A stretch of DNA of 64,000 bases, taken from contig CAMDTW010000355.1 of assembly GCA_945910005.1 (NCBI GenBank), forward strand, positions 186,001 through 250,000, in the 5' to 3' direction. Under the pieces are notes generated by a model. That model worked only from the letters and a program-made list of their open reading frames with translations, made no database searches and was not told the DNA's origin. This document shows positions 49,629-61,962 of this stretch, piece after piece (position 1 is the first letter of the stretch; each line of letters opens with the position of its first letter). The DNA is from Isoperla grammatica. Its lineage: Eukaryota; Arthropoda; Insecta; Plecoptera; Perlodidae. Position numbers and translations under genes: made by a program.

Positions 49629-51084
49629 GCAAGTATAAAGGTGTGACGAGAGCCACATTGGGGAGATTGTTAGGTGTTTTTATTGCAAAGAGGGCCGCAA
49701 GTATGGTGGAGTGACGAGAGCCATATTGGGGAGATTGTAAGGCGCTTGGATTGCAAAGAGGGCCGCAAGAATGGCGGAGTGGCGAGAGCCCAAATCGGGG
49801 AGATTGTGAGGCGTTTTGATTGCAAAGAGGGCCGCAAGTATGGTGGAGTGACGAGAGACACATTGGGGAGATTGTTAGGCGCTTGGATTGCAAAAGAGGG
49901 CCGCGAGTATGGCGGAGTGACGAGAGCCACATTGGGGAGATGTTAGGCACTTGGATTGCAAAGAGGGCCGCAAGTATGGTGGAGTGCCGAGAGCCACATT
50001 GGGGAGATTGTAAGGCGCTTGGATTGCAAAGAGGGCCGCAAGTATGGGTGTGTGACGAGAGCCACATTGGGGAGATTGTAAGGCGCTTGGATTGCAAAGA
50101 GGGCCGCAAGTATAGTGGAGTGATGAGAGCCACATTGGGGAGTTTAGAGGCGCTTGGATTGTAAAAAGGGCCGCAAGTATGACCGAGTGACGAGAGCCAC
50201 ATTGGGGAGTTTGTTAGGCGCTTGGATTGCAAAGAAGGCCGCAAGTATGACGGAATGACGAGAGCCACATTGGGGAGTTTGTAAGGCGCTTGGATTGCAA
50301 AGAGGGCCGCAGTTATGGTGGAGTGACGTGAGCCACATTGGGGAGATTGTTAGGCGCTTGGATTGCAAAGAGGGCCGCAAGTATGACGGAGTGGCGAGAG
50401 CCACATTGGGGAGATGTTAGGCACTTGGATTGCACAGAGGGCCGCAAGTATGGGGGATTGCCGAGAGCCACATTGGGGAGATGTTAGGCACTTGGATTGC
50501 AAAGAGGGCCGCCAGTATGGTGGAATGCCGAGAGCCACATTGGGGAGATTGTTAGGCGTTTTGATTGCAAAGAGGGCCGCAAGTATGGTGGAGTGACGAG
50601 AGCCATATTGGGGAGATTGTAAGGCGCTTGGATTGCAAAGAGGGCCGCAAGTATGGCGGAGTGACGAGAGCCACATTGGGGAGATTGTTAGGCGTTTTGA
50701 TTGCAAAGAGGGCCGCAAGTATGACGGTGTGACGAGAGCCACATTGGGGAGATTGTTAGGCGTTTTGATTGGAGCCACATCGGGGAGATTGTAAGGCGCT
50801 CTGATTGCAAAGAGGGCCGCAAGTATGACGGAGTTTCGGGAGCCACATTGGGGAGATTGTAAAGCGATTGTTAGGCGCTCTGATTGCAAAGAGGGCCGCG
50901 AGTATGGCGGTGTGACGAGAGCCACATTGGGGAGATTGTAAGGCGCTTGGATTGCAAAGAGGGCCGCAACAGTGACGGAGTGAAAGTGCCACCTTGGGGA
51001 GATTGTGAGGCGCTTGGATTGCAAAGAGTGCCGCAAGTATGACGGTGTGACGAGAGCCACATTGAGGAGATTGTTAGGCGTTTT
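49629..51084. repeat. Array 20: satellite block, 1.46 kb, with duplication junction
   Basis: The left part to about 50034 pairs with array 24 and the right part with array 16. The changeover lies within the monomer at about 50029-50050. S is near 50765, M near 50972. Confidence 0.94.
50029..50050. other. Junction of the 7265-bp duplication (chimeric monomer)
   Basis: To the left the sequence follows that at 57294 and below (aaggcgcttggattgc); to the right it follows 42785 and above (atgggtgtgtgacg). The shared stretch between is agagggccgcaagtatgg, so the exchange took place within one monomer, in register. Confidence 0.85.
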
Positions 51085-51753
51085 ATTGTCAAATAATTAA
51101 CGCGAAAAAAATTAAAAAAATACAGAAACAAATTTGAACCACACGTTTTTTAGCTACGAGCGCTTGAAAAAATAATTTCCCCTTAGTAAACCCTTCTCAA
51201 CTTTGCTGCTCTGAATATGGAAGAATAAAATCGTGGTGGTAACGGGTCTCGAACCCCGGACCTTTAAAACACTAGTCCACGACGCTACCGCGTACGCCAT
51301 GCCTCACGATGGAAGTAGGATCGCTTAGACTGGTTAGATAACACACGGCTCTCAATGTATGCATGTAACGAAACATATATGGATTTACGAACAGAAGGTT
51401 TCATTGGATTTAAAAAATATGCATGAGAATACGATCTGATAATAAAACCGCCGCAAATTGAGATATAAATTATATAAATGTGTGAAATAGGTGGAAAAAA
51501 AAAATGGGGGGTAATGGGTTTTGAACCCCAGACCTCAAGTATTCGAAGCTACGACGTTACCGCGTACGCCGTGCCAGCCGATAGAAATTGCCTCGCTTAC
51601 ACTGATAATTAACACACTGCTCTCAATGTATGCAGGTATGAATCTCATTGTATCTCTATTCATTCATAGTGTAATTGTCACTCCAAATATAGGTAGATTT
51701 CCAAAAAGAGGCTTTCATTGGATTTAAAAAATATCCAAGAATATGATCTGATC
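51085..51753 (-). repeat. Linker 21, class III (669 bp)
   Basis: Element A is 51235-51306; element B is 51507-51578. Copy of linker 17. Confidence 0.92.
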
Positions 51754-53648
51754 GCAAGTATGAAGGTGTGACGAGAGCCACATTGGGGAGATTGTAAGGC
51801 GTTTTGATTGCAAAGAGGGCCGCAAGTATGGTGGAGTGACGAGAGCCATATTGGGGAGATTGTAAGGCGCTTGGATTGCAAAGAGGGCCGCAAGAATGGC
51901 GGAGTGGCGAGAGCCCACATCGGGGAGATTGTTAGGCGTTTTGATTGCAAAGAGGGCCGCAAGTATGGTGGAGTGACGAGAGACACATTGGGGAGATTGT
52001 AAGGAGCTTGGATTGCAAAAGAGGGCCGCGTGTATGGCGGAGTGACGAGAGCCACATTGGGGAGATGTTAGGCACTTGGATTGCAAATAGGGCCGCATAT
52101 ATGGTGGAGTGCCGAGAGCCACATTGGGGAGATTGTAAGGCGCTTGGATTGCAAAGAGGGCCGCAAGTATGGCGGAGTGGCGAGACCCACATTGGGGAGA
52201 TGTTAGGCACTTGGATTGCAAAGAGGGCCGCAAGTATGGTGGAGTGCCGAGAGCCACATTGGGGAGATTGTTAGGCGTCTTGATTGCAAAGAGGGCCGCA
52301 AGTATGGTGGAGTGACGAGAGCCATATTGGGGAGATTGTATGGCGCTTGTATTGCAAAGAGGGCCGCAAGTATGGTGGAGTGACGAGAGTCACATCGAGG
52401 AGATTGTTAGGCGCTTGGATTAAAAAGAGGGCCGCAATTATGAAGGTGTGACGAGAGCCAGATTGGGGAGATTGTTAGGCGTTTTGATTGCAAAGAGGGC
52501 CGCAAGTATGACGGAGTGACGAGAGCCACATTGGGGAGATTGTAAGGCGATTGATAGGCGCTCTGATTGCAAAGAGGGCCGCGAGTATGGCGGTGTGACG
52601 AGAGCCACATTGGGGAGATTGTAAGGCGCTTGGATTGCAAAGAGGGCCGCAAGAGTGACGGAGTGAAAGTGCCACCTTAGGGAGATTGTAAGGCGCTTGG
52701 ATTGCAAAGAGGGCCGCAAGTATGACGGTGTGACGAGAGCCACATTGGGGAGATTGTTAGGCGCTTGGATTGCAAAGAGGGCCGCAAGTCTAACGAAATG
52801 ACGAGAGCAACACTGGGGAGATTGTAAAGCGCTTGGATTGAAAAGAGGGCCGCAAGTATGGCGGTGTGACGAGAGCCACATTGGGGAGATTGTAAGGCGC
52901 TGGGATTGCAAAGAGGGCCGCAAGTATGGCGAAGTGGCGAGAGCCACATTAGGGAGATGTTAGGCACTTGGATTGCAAAGAGGGCCGCAAGTATGGTGGA
53001 GTGATGAGAGCCACATTGGGGAGTTTGTAAGGCGCTTGGATTGCAAAGAGGGCCGCAAGTATGACGGAGTGACGAGAGCCACATTGGGGAGTTTGTTAGG
53101 CGCTTGGATTGCAAAGAAGGCCGCAAGTATGACGGAATGACGAGAGCCACATTGGGGAGTTTGTAAGGCGCTTGGATTGCAAAGAGGGCCGCAGTTATGG
53201 TGGAGTGACGTGAGCCACATTGGGGAGATTGTTAGGCGCTTGGATTGCAAAGAGGGCCGCAAGTATGACGGAGTGGCGAGAGCCTCATTGGGGAGATGTT
53301 AGGCACTTGGATTGCACAGAGGGCCGCAAGTATGGGGGATTGCCGAGAGCCACATTGGGGAGATGTTAGGCACTTGGATTGCAAAGAGGGCCGCAAGTAT
53401 GGTGGAGTACCGAGAGCCACATTGGGGAGATTGTTAGGCGTTTTGATTGCAAAGAGGGCCGCAAGTATGGTGGAGTGACGAGAGCCATATTGGGGAGATT
53501 GTAAGGCGCTTGGATTGCAAAGAGGGCCGCAAGTATGGCGGAGTGACGAGAGCCACATTGGGGAGATTGTTAGGCGTTTTGATTGCAAAGAGGGCCGCAA
53601 GTATGACGGTGTGACGAGAGCCACATTAGGGAGATTGTTAAGCGTTTT
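51754..53648. repeat. Array 21: satellite block, 1.9 kb
   Basis: Copy of array 17: M near 52653, N near 52790. Confidence 0.95.
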
Positions 53649-54320
53649 ATTGTCAAGATAATTAACGCAAAAAAAATTAAAAAAATACAGAAACAAATTT
53701 GAACCACACGTTTTTTTAGCTACGGGCGCTTGAAAAAATAATTTCCCCTTAGTAAACCCTTCTCAACTTTGCTGCTCTGAATATGGAAGAAAAAAATCGT
53801 GGTGGTAACGGGTCTCGAACCCCGGACCTCTAAAACACTAGTCCACGACGCTACCGCGTACGCCATGCCTCACGATGGAAGTTGGATCGCTTAGACTGGT
53901 ATAGATAACACACGGCTCTCAATGTTTGCATGTAACGAAACATATATGGATTTACGAACAGAAGGTTTCATTGGATTTAAAAAAATATCCATGAGAATAC
54001 GATCTGATAATAAAACCGCCGCAAATTGAGATATAAATTATATAAATGTGTGAAATAGGTGGAAAAAAAAATGGGGGGTAATGTGTTTTGAACCCCAGAC
54101 CTCAAGTATTCGAAGCTACGACGTTACTGTGTACGCCGTGCCAGCCGATAGAAATTGCCTCGCTTACACTGGTAAATAACACACTGCTCTCAATGTATGC
54201 AGGTATGAATCTCATTGTATCTCTATTCATTCTAAGTGTAATTGTAACTCCAAATATAGATAGATTTCCAAAAAGAGGCTTTCATTGGATTTAAAAAATA
54301 TCCAAGAATATGATCTGATC
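53649..54320 (-). repeat. Linker 22 (672 bp)
   Basis: Element A is 53801-53872; element B is 54074-54145. Copy of linker 18. Confidence 0.92.
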
Positions 54321-54781
54321 GCGAGTATGAAGGTGTGACGAGAGCCACATTGGGGAGATTGTTCTGCGTTTTGATTGCAAAGAGGGCCGCAAGTATGGTG
54401 GAGTGACGAGAGCCATATTGGGGAGATTGTAAGGCGCTTGGATTGCAAAGAGGGCCGCAAGAATGGCGGAGTGGCGAGAGCCCACATCGGGGAGATTGTT
54501 AGGCGTTTTGATTGCAAAGAGGGCCGCAAGTATGGTGGAGTGCCGAGAGCCACATTGGGGAGATTGTTAGGCGTTTTGATTGCAAAGAGGGCCGCAAGTA
54601 TGGTGGAGTGACGCAAGCCATATTGGGGAGATTGTAAGGCGCTTGGATTGCAAAGAGGGCCGCAAGTATGGCGGAGTGGCGAGAGCCACATTGGGGAGAT
54701 TGTTAGGCGTTTTGATTGCAAAGAGGGCCGCAAGTATGACGGTGTGACGATGGCCACATTGGGGAGATTGTTAGGCGTTTT
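54321..54781. repeat. Array 22: short satellite block, 0.46 kb
   Basis: Copy of array 18. Confidence 0.95.
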
Positions 54782-55078
54782 ATTGTCAAGATAATTAACG
54801 CAAAAAAAATAAAAAAAATACAGAAACAAATTTGAACCACATTTTTTTTAGCTACGAGCGCTTGAAAAAATAATTTCCCCTTAGTAAACCCTTCTCAACT
54901 TTGCTGCTCTGAATATGGAAGAAAAAAATCGTGGTGGTAACGGGTCTCGAACCCCGGACCTCTAAAACACTAGTCCACGACGCTACCGCGTACGCCATGC
55001 CTCACGATGGAAGTTGGATCGCTTAGACTGGTATAGATAACACACGGCTCTCAATGTATGCATGGAACGAAACATATA
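54782..55078 (-). repeat. Linker 23, truncated (297 bp)
   Basis: Copy of linker 19 with the same truncation joint; element A is 54933-55004. Confidence 0.92.
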
Positions 55079-56223
55079 GGCGTTTTGATTGCAAAGAGGG
55101 CCGCAAGTATGGTGGAGTGACGAGAGCCATATTGGGGAGATTGTAAGGCGCTTGGATTGCAAAGAGGGCCGCAAGTATGACGGAGTGACGAGAGCCACAT
55201 TGGGGAGATTGTAAGGCGATTGTTAGGCGCTCTGATTGCAAAGAGGGCCGCGAGTATGGCAGTGTGACGAGAGCCATATTGGGGAGATTGTAAGGCGCTT
55301 GGATTGCAAAGAGGGCCGCAAGAATGGCGGAGTGGCGAGAGCCCACATCGGGGAGATTGTTAGGCGTTTTGATTGCAAAGAGGACCGCAAAGAGGGCCGC
55401 AAGTATGGTGGGTGGGTTGATTGCAAAGAGGGCCGCAAAGAGGGCCGCAAGTATGGTGGAGTGACGAGAGCCATATTGGGGAGATTGTAAGGCGCTTGGA
55501 TTGCAAAGAGGGCCGCAAGTATGGCGGAGTGGCGAGAGCCACATTGGGGAGATGTTAGGCACTTGGATTGCAAAGAGGGCCGCAAGTATGGTGGAGTGCC
55601 GAGAGCCACATTGGGGAGATTGTTAGGCGTCTTGATTGCAAAGAGGGCCGCAAGTATGGTGGAGTGACGAGAGCCATATTGGGGAGATTGTAAGGCGCTT
55701 GGATTGCAAAGAGGGCCGCAAGTATGGCGGAGTGTCGAGAGCCACATCGGGGAGATTGTTAAACGCTTGGATTAAAAAGAGGGCCGCAAGTATGAAGGTG
55801 TGACGAGAGCCAGATTGGGGAGATTTTTAGGCGTTTTGATTGCAAAGAGGGCCGCAAGTATGACGGTGTGACGAGAGCTACATTGGGGAGATTGTTAGGC
55901 GTTTTGATTGGAGCCACATCGGGGAGATTGTTAGGCGCTCTGATTGCAAAGAGGGCCGCAAGAATGACGGAGTTTCGAGAGCCACATTGGGGAGATTGTA
56001 AGGCGATTGTTAGGCGCTTTGATTGCAAAGAGGGCCGCGAGTATGGCGGTGTGACGAGAGCCACATTGGGGAGATTGTAAGGCGCTTGGATTGCAAAGAG
56101 GGCCGCAAGAGTGACGGAGTGAAAGTGCCACCTTGGGGAGATTTTTAGGCGCTTGGATTGCAAAGAGGGCCGCAAGTATGACGGTGTGACGAGAGCCACA
56201 TTGGGAAGATTGTTAGGCGTTTT
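55079..56223. repeat. Array 23: satellite block, 1.15 kb
   Basis: Copy of array 19, including the 12-bp micro-duplications at 55374-55455. S is near 55903 and M near 56107. Confidence 0.95.
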
Positions 56224-56893
56224 ATTGTCAAGATAATTAACGCAAAAAAAATAAAAAAAATACAGAAACAAATTTGAACCACACGTTTTTTAGCTACGAG
56301 CGCTTGAAAAAATAATTTCCCCTTAGTAAACCCTTCTTAACTTTGCTGCTCTGAATATGGAAGAAAAAAATCGTGGTGGTAACGGGTCTCGAACACCGGA
56401 CCTCTAAAACACTAGTACACGACGCTACCGCGTACGCCATGCCTCACGATGGAAGTTGGATCGCTTAGACTGGTTAGATAACACACGGCTCTCAATGTAT
56501 GCATGTAACGAAACATATATGGATTTACGAACAGAAGGTTTCATTGGATTTAAAAAATATCCATGAGAATACGATCTGATAATAAAACCGCCGCAAATTG
56601 AGATATAAATTATATAAATGTGTGAAATAGGTGGAAAAAAAAAATGGGGGGTAATGGGTTATGAACCCCAGACCTCAAGTATTCGAAGCTACGGCGTTAC
56701 TGCGTACGCCGTGCCAGCCGATAGAAATTGCCTCGCTTACACTGGTAAATAACACACTGCTCTCAATGTATGTAGGTATGAATCTCATTGTATCTCTATT
56801 CATTTTTAGTGTAATTGTAACTCCAAATATAGATAGATTTCCAAAAAGAGGCTTTCATTGGATTTAAAAAATATCCAAGAATATGATCTGATC
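56224..56893 (-). repeat. Linker 24 (670 bp), B box of element A mutated
   Basis: Element A is 56375-56446; its B box on the plus strand reads ggtctcgaacacc, adding a change at the edge of the box absent from linker 20. Element B is 56647-56718, with the same gggttatgaacc change as linker 20. Confidence 0.92.
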
Positions 56894-58892
56894 GCAAGTA
56901 TAAAGGTGTGACGAGAGCCACATTGGGGAGATTGTTAGGTGTTTTTATTGCAAAGAGGGCCGCAAGTATGGTGGAGTGACGAGAGCCATATTGGGGAGAT
57001 TGTAAGGCGCTTGGATTGCAAAGAGGGCCGCAAGAATGGCGGAGTGGCGAGAGCCCAAATCGGGGAGATTGTGAGGCGTTTTGATTGCAAAGAGGGCCGC
57101 AAGTATGGTGGAGTGACGAGAGACACATTGGGGAGATTGTTAGGCGCTTGGATTGCAAAAGAGGGCCGCGAGTATGGCGGAGTGACGAGAGCCACATTGG
57201 GGAGATGTTAGGCACTTGGATTGCAAAGAGGGCCGCAAGTATGGTGGAGTGCCGAGAGCCACATTGGGGAGATTGTAAGGCGCTTGGATTGCAAAGAGGG
57301 CCGCAAGTATGGCGGAGTGGCGAGAGCCACATTGGGGAGATGTTAGGCTTTTGGATTGCAAAGAGGGCCGCAAGTATGGTGGAGTGCCGAAAGCCACATT
57401 GGGGAGATTGTTAGGCGTCTTGATTGCAAAGAGGGCCGCAAGTATGGTGGAGTGACGAGAGCCATATTGGGGAGATTGTAAGGCGCTTGTATTGCAAAGA
57501 GGGCCGCAAGTATGGCGGAGTGACGAGAGTCACATCGGGGAGATTGTTAGGCGCTTGGATTAAAAAGAGGGCCGCAAGTATGAAGGTGTGACGAGAGCCA
57601 GATTGGGGAGATTGTTAGGCGTTTTGATTGCAAAGAGGGCCGCAAGTATGACGGTGTGACGAGAGCCACATTGGGGAGATTGTTAGGCGTTTTGATTGGA
57701 GCCACATCGGGGAGATTGTAAGGCGCTCTGATTGCAAAGAGGGCCGCAAGTATGACGGAGTGACGAGAGCCACATTGGGGAGATTGTAAGGCGATTGTTA
57801 GGCGCTCTGATTGCAAAGAGGGCCGCGAGTATGGCGGTGTGACAAGAGCCACATTGGGGAGATTGTAAGGAGCTTGGATTGCAAAGAGGGCCGCAAGAGT
57901 GACGGAGTGAAAGTGCCACCTTAGGGAGATTGTAAGGCGCTTGGATTGCAAAGAGGGCCGCAAGTATGACTGTGTGACAAGAGCCACATTGGGGAGATTG
58001 TTAGGCGCTTGGATTGCAAAGAGGGCCGCAAGTCTAACGAAATGACGAGAGCAACACTGGGGAGATTGTAAAGCGCTTGGATTGAAAAGAGGGCCGCAAG
58101 TATGGCGGTGTGACGAGAGCCACATGTGGAAGATTGTAAGGCGCTTGGATTGCAAAGAGGGCCGCAAGTATGGCGAAGTGGCGAGAGCCACATTAGGGAG
58201 ATGTTAGGCACTTGGATTGCAAAGAGGGCCGCAAGTATTGTGGAGTGATGAGAGCCACATTGGGGAGTTTGTAAGGCGCTTGGATTGCAATGAGGGCCGC
58301 AAGTATGACGGAGTGACGAGAGCCACATTGGGGAGTTTGTTAGGCGCTTGGATTGCAAAGAAGGCCGCAAGTATGACGGAATGACGAGAGCCACATTGGG
58401 GAGTATGTAAGGCGCTTGGATTGCAAAGAGGGCCGCAGTTATGGTGGAGTGACGTGAGCCACATTGGGGAGATTGTAAGGCGCTTGGATTGCAAAGAGGG
58501 CCGCAAGTATGACGGAGTGGCGAGAGCCACATTGGAGAGATGTTAGGCAATTGGATTGCACAGAGGGCCGCAAGTATGGGGGATTGCCGAAGGCCACATT
58601 GGGGAGATGTAAGGCACTTGGATTGCAAAGAGGGCCGCAAGTATGGTGGAGTGCCGAGAGCCACATTGGGGAGATTGTTAGGCGTTTTGATTGCAAAGAG
58701 GGCCGCAAGTATGGTGGAGTGACGAGAGCCGTATTGGGGAGATTGTAAGGCGTTTGGATTGCAAAGAGGGCCGCAAGTATGGCGGAGTGACGAGAGCCAC
58801 ATTGGGGAGATTGTTAGGCGTTTTGATTGCAAAGAGGGCCGCAAGTATGACGGTGTGACGAGAGCCACATTGAGGAGATTGTTAAGCGTTTT
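56894..58892. repeat. Array 24: satellite block, 2.0 kb
   Basis: Up to about 57299 it is the end of D2; beyond that it resembles array 16/17-type order. S near 57690, M near 57895, N near 58032. It holds the longest open frame of the window (minus strand 57921-58952), which runs on into linker 25 and is judged non-coding. Confidence 0.94.
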
Positions 58893-59563
58893 ATTGTCAA
58901 GATAATTAACGCAAAAAAAATAAAAAAATACAGAAACAAATTTGAACCACACGTTTTTTTAGCTACGAGCGCTTGATAAAATAATTTCCTCTTAGTAAAC
59001 CCTTCTCAACTTTGCTGCTTTCAATATGGAAGAAAAAAATCGTGGTGGTAACGGGTCTCGAACCCCGGACCTCTAAAACACTAGTCCACGACGCTACCGC
59101 GTACGCCATGCCTCACGATGGAAGTTGGATCGCTTAGACTGGTATAGATAACACACGGCTCTCAATGTATGCATGTAACGAAACACATATGGATTTACGA
59201 ACAGAAGGTTTCATTGGATTTAAAAAATATCCATGAGAATACGATCTGATAATAAAACCGCCGCAAATTGAGATATAAATTATATAAATGTGTGAAATAG
59301 GTGGAAAAAAAAAATGGGGGATAATGGGTTTTGAACCAGAGACCTCAAGTATTTGAAGCTACGACGTTACTGCGTACGCCGTGCCAGCCGATAGAAATTG
59401 CCTCGCTTACACTGGTAAATAACACACTGCTCTCAATGTATGCAGGTATGAATCTCATTGTATCTCTATTCATTCTTAGTGTAATTGTTACTCCAAATAT
59501 AGATAGATTTCCAAAAAGAGGCTTTCATTGGATTTAAAAAATATCCAAGAATATAATCTGATC
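58893..59563 (-). repeat. Linker 25 (671 bp), B box of element B mutated
   Basis: Element A is 59044-59115. Element B is 59317-59388 with gggggataatgg and ttgaaccagagacc, so the T-stem side is changed. The left part reads cgcttgataaaataatttcctc. Confidence 0.92.
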
Positions 59564-61290
59564 GCAAGTATGAATGTGTGACGAGAGCCACATTGGGGAG
59601 ATTGTTAGGCGTTTTGATTGCAAAGAGGGCCGCAAGTATGGTGGAGTGACGAGAGACACATTGGGGAGATTGTTAGGCGCTTGGATTGCAAAAGAGGGCC
59701 GCAAGTATGGCGGAGTGACGAGAGCCACATTGGGGAGATGTTAGGCACTTGGATTGCAAAGAGGGCCGCAAGAATGGTGGAGTGCCGCGAGCCACATTGG
59801 GGAGATTGTTAGGCGTTTTGATTGCAAAGAGGGCCGCAAGTATGGTGGAGTGACGAAAGCCATATTGGGGAGATTGTAAGGCGCTTTGATTGCAAAGAGG
59901 GCCGCAAGTATGGCGGAGTGGCGAGAGCCACATTGGGGAGATGTTAGGCACTTGGATTGCAAAGAGGGCCGCAAGTATGGTGGAGTGCCGAGAGCCACAT
60001 TGGGAAGATTGTTAGGCGTCTTGATTGCAAAGAGGGCCGCAAGTATGGTGGAGTGACGAGAGCCATATTTGGGAGATTGTAAGGAGCTTGGATTGCAAAG
60101 AGGGCCGCAAGTATGGCGGAGTGTCGAGAGCCACATCGGGGAGATTGTTAGGCGCTTGGATTAAAAAGAGGGCCGCAAGTATGAAGGTGTGACGAGAGCC
60201 AGATTGGGGAGATTGTTAGGCGTTTTGATTGCAAAGAGGGCCGCAAGTATGACGGTGTGACGAGAGCCACATTGGGGAGAGTGTTATGCGTTTTGATTGG
60301 AGCCACATCGGGGAGATTGTAAGGCGCTCTGATTGCAAAGAGGGCCGCAAGTATGACGGAGTTTCGAGAGCCACATTGGGGAGATTGTAAGGCGATTGTT
60401 AGGCACTCTGATTGCAAAGAGGGCCGCGAGTATGGCGGTGTGACGAGAGCCACATTGGGGAGATTGTAAGGCGCTTGGATTGCAAAGAGGGCCGCAAAAG
60501 TGACGGAGTGAAAGTGCCACTTTGGGGAGATTGTGAGGCGCTTGGATTGCAAAGAGGGCCGCAAGTATGACGGTGTGACGAGAGCCACATTAGGGAGATT
60601 GTTAGGCGCTTGGATTGCAAAGAGGGCCGCAAGTCTAACGAAATGACGAGAGCAACACTGGGGAGATTGTAAAGCGCTTGGATTGCAAAGAGGGCCGCAA
60701 GTATGGCGGTGTGACGAGAGCCACATTGGAGAGATTGTAAGGCGCTTGGATTGCAAAGAGGGCCGCAAGTATGACCGAGTGACGAGAGCCACATTGGGGA
60801 GATTGTTAGGCGCTTGGATTGCAAAGAGGGCCGCAAGTATGACGGAGTGGCGAGAGCCACATTGGGGAGATGTAAGGCACTTGGATTGCAAAGAGGGCCG
60901 CAAGTATGGGGGAGTGCCGAGAGCCACATTGGGGAGATGTTAGGCACTTGGATTGCAAAGAGGGCCTCAAGTATGGTGGAGTGCCGAGAGCCACATTGGG
61001 GAGATTGTTAGGCGTTTTGATTGCAAAGAGGGCCGCAAGTATGGTGGAGCGACGAGAGCCATATTGGGGAGATTGTAAGGCGTTTGGATTGCAAAGAGGG
61101 CCGCAAGTATGGCGGAGTGACGAGAGCCACATCGGGGAGATTGTTAGTGGTCTGGATTAAAAAGAGGGCCGCAAGTATGAAGGTGTGACGAGAGCCACAT
61201 TGGGGAGATTGTTAGGCGTTTTGATTGCAAAGAGGGCCGCAAGTATGACGGTGTGACGAGAGCCACATTGGGGAGATTGTTAGGCGTTTT
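59564..61290. repeat. Array 25: satellite block, 1.73 kb
   Basis: S near 60290, M near 60498 (aaaagtgacgg variant, ccactttgggg), N near 60633. Its right end repeats the same approach to the linker as arrays 0, 1 and 3. Confidence 0.94.
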
Positions 61291-61962
61291 ATTGTCAAGA
61301 TAATTAACGCAAAAAAAATAAAAAAAATACAGAAACAAATTTGAACCACACGTTTTTTAGCTACGAGCGCTTGAAAAAATAATTTCCCCTTAGTAAACCC
61401 TTCTCAACTTTGCTGCTCTGAATATGGAAGAAAAAAATCGTGGTGGTAACGGGTCTCGAACCCCGGACCTCTAAAACACTAGTCCACGACGCTACCGCGT
61501 ACGCCATGCCTCACGATGGAAGTTGGATCGCTTAGACTGGTATAGATAACACACGGCTCTCAATGTATGCATGTAAGGAAACATATATGGATTTACGAAC
61601 AGAAGGTTTCATTGGATTTAAAAAATATCCATGAGAATACGATCTGATAATAAAACCGCCGCAAATTGAGATATAAATTATATAAATGTGTGAAATAGGT
61701 GGAAAAAAAAAAATGGGGGGTAATGGGTTTTGAACCCCAGACCTCAAGTATTCGAAGCTACGACGTTACTGCGTACGCCGTGCCAGCCGATAGAAATTGC
61801 CTCGCTTACACTGGTAAATAACACACTGCTCTCAATGTATGCAGGTATGAATCTCATTGTATCTCTATTCATTCTTAGTGTAATTGTAACTCCAAATATA
61901 GATAGATTTCCAAAAAGAGGCTTTCATTGGATTTAAAAAATATCCAAGAATATGATCTGATC
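61291..61962 (-). repeat. Linker 26 (672 bp)
   Basis: Element A is 61442-61513; element B is 61716-61787. It is close to linker 1, with gtaaggaaac in the A flank. Confidence 0.92.

Larger units (their letters stand above)
42770..50034. repeat. Tandem duplication D, left copy D1 (7265 bp)
   Basis: Left copy of a direct tandem duplication with linkers 17 to 20. Offset to the right copy is 7265 bp at every landmark checked: element A 43970/51235, linker starts 46384/53649 and 47517/54782, element A 49110/56375. Breakpoints fall inside a monomer, so edges are known only to about 20 bp. Confidence 0.93.
50035..57299. repeat. Tandem duplication D, right copy D2 (7265 bp)
   Basis: Right copy with linkers 21 to 24. 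Differences from D1 noticed by eye are few: for example ccgcaattatg near 52436, gttaaacgc near 55760, ccgcaagaatgacgg near 55960 and gaacaccgg near 56392. Confidence 0.93.

Noticed and set aside
57921..58952. 343-codon minus-strand frame and many similar frames of 60-260 codons
   Set aside because: They run through satellite monomers and linker edges, occur in several frames at once, repeat a 68-residue pattern dictated by the DNA period, and have no unique domain or start context.
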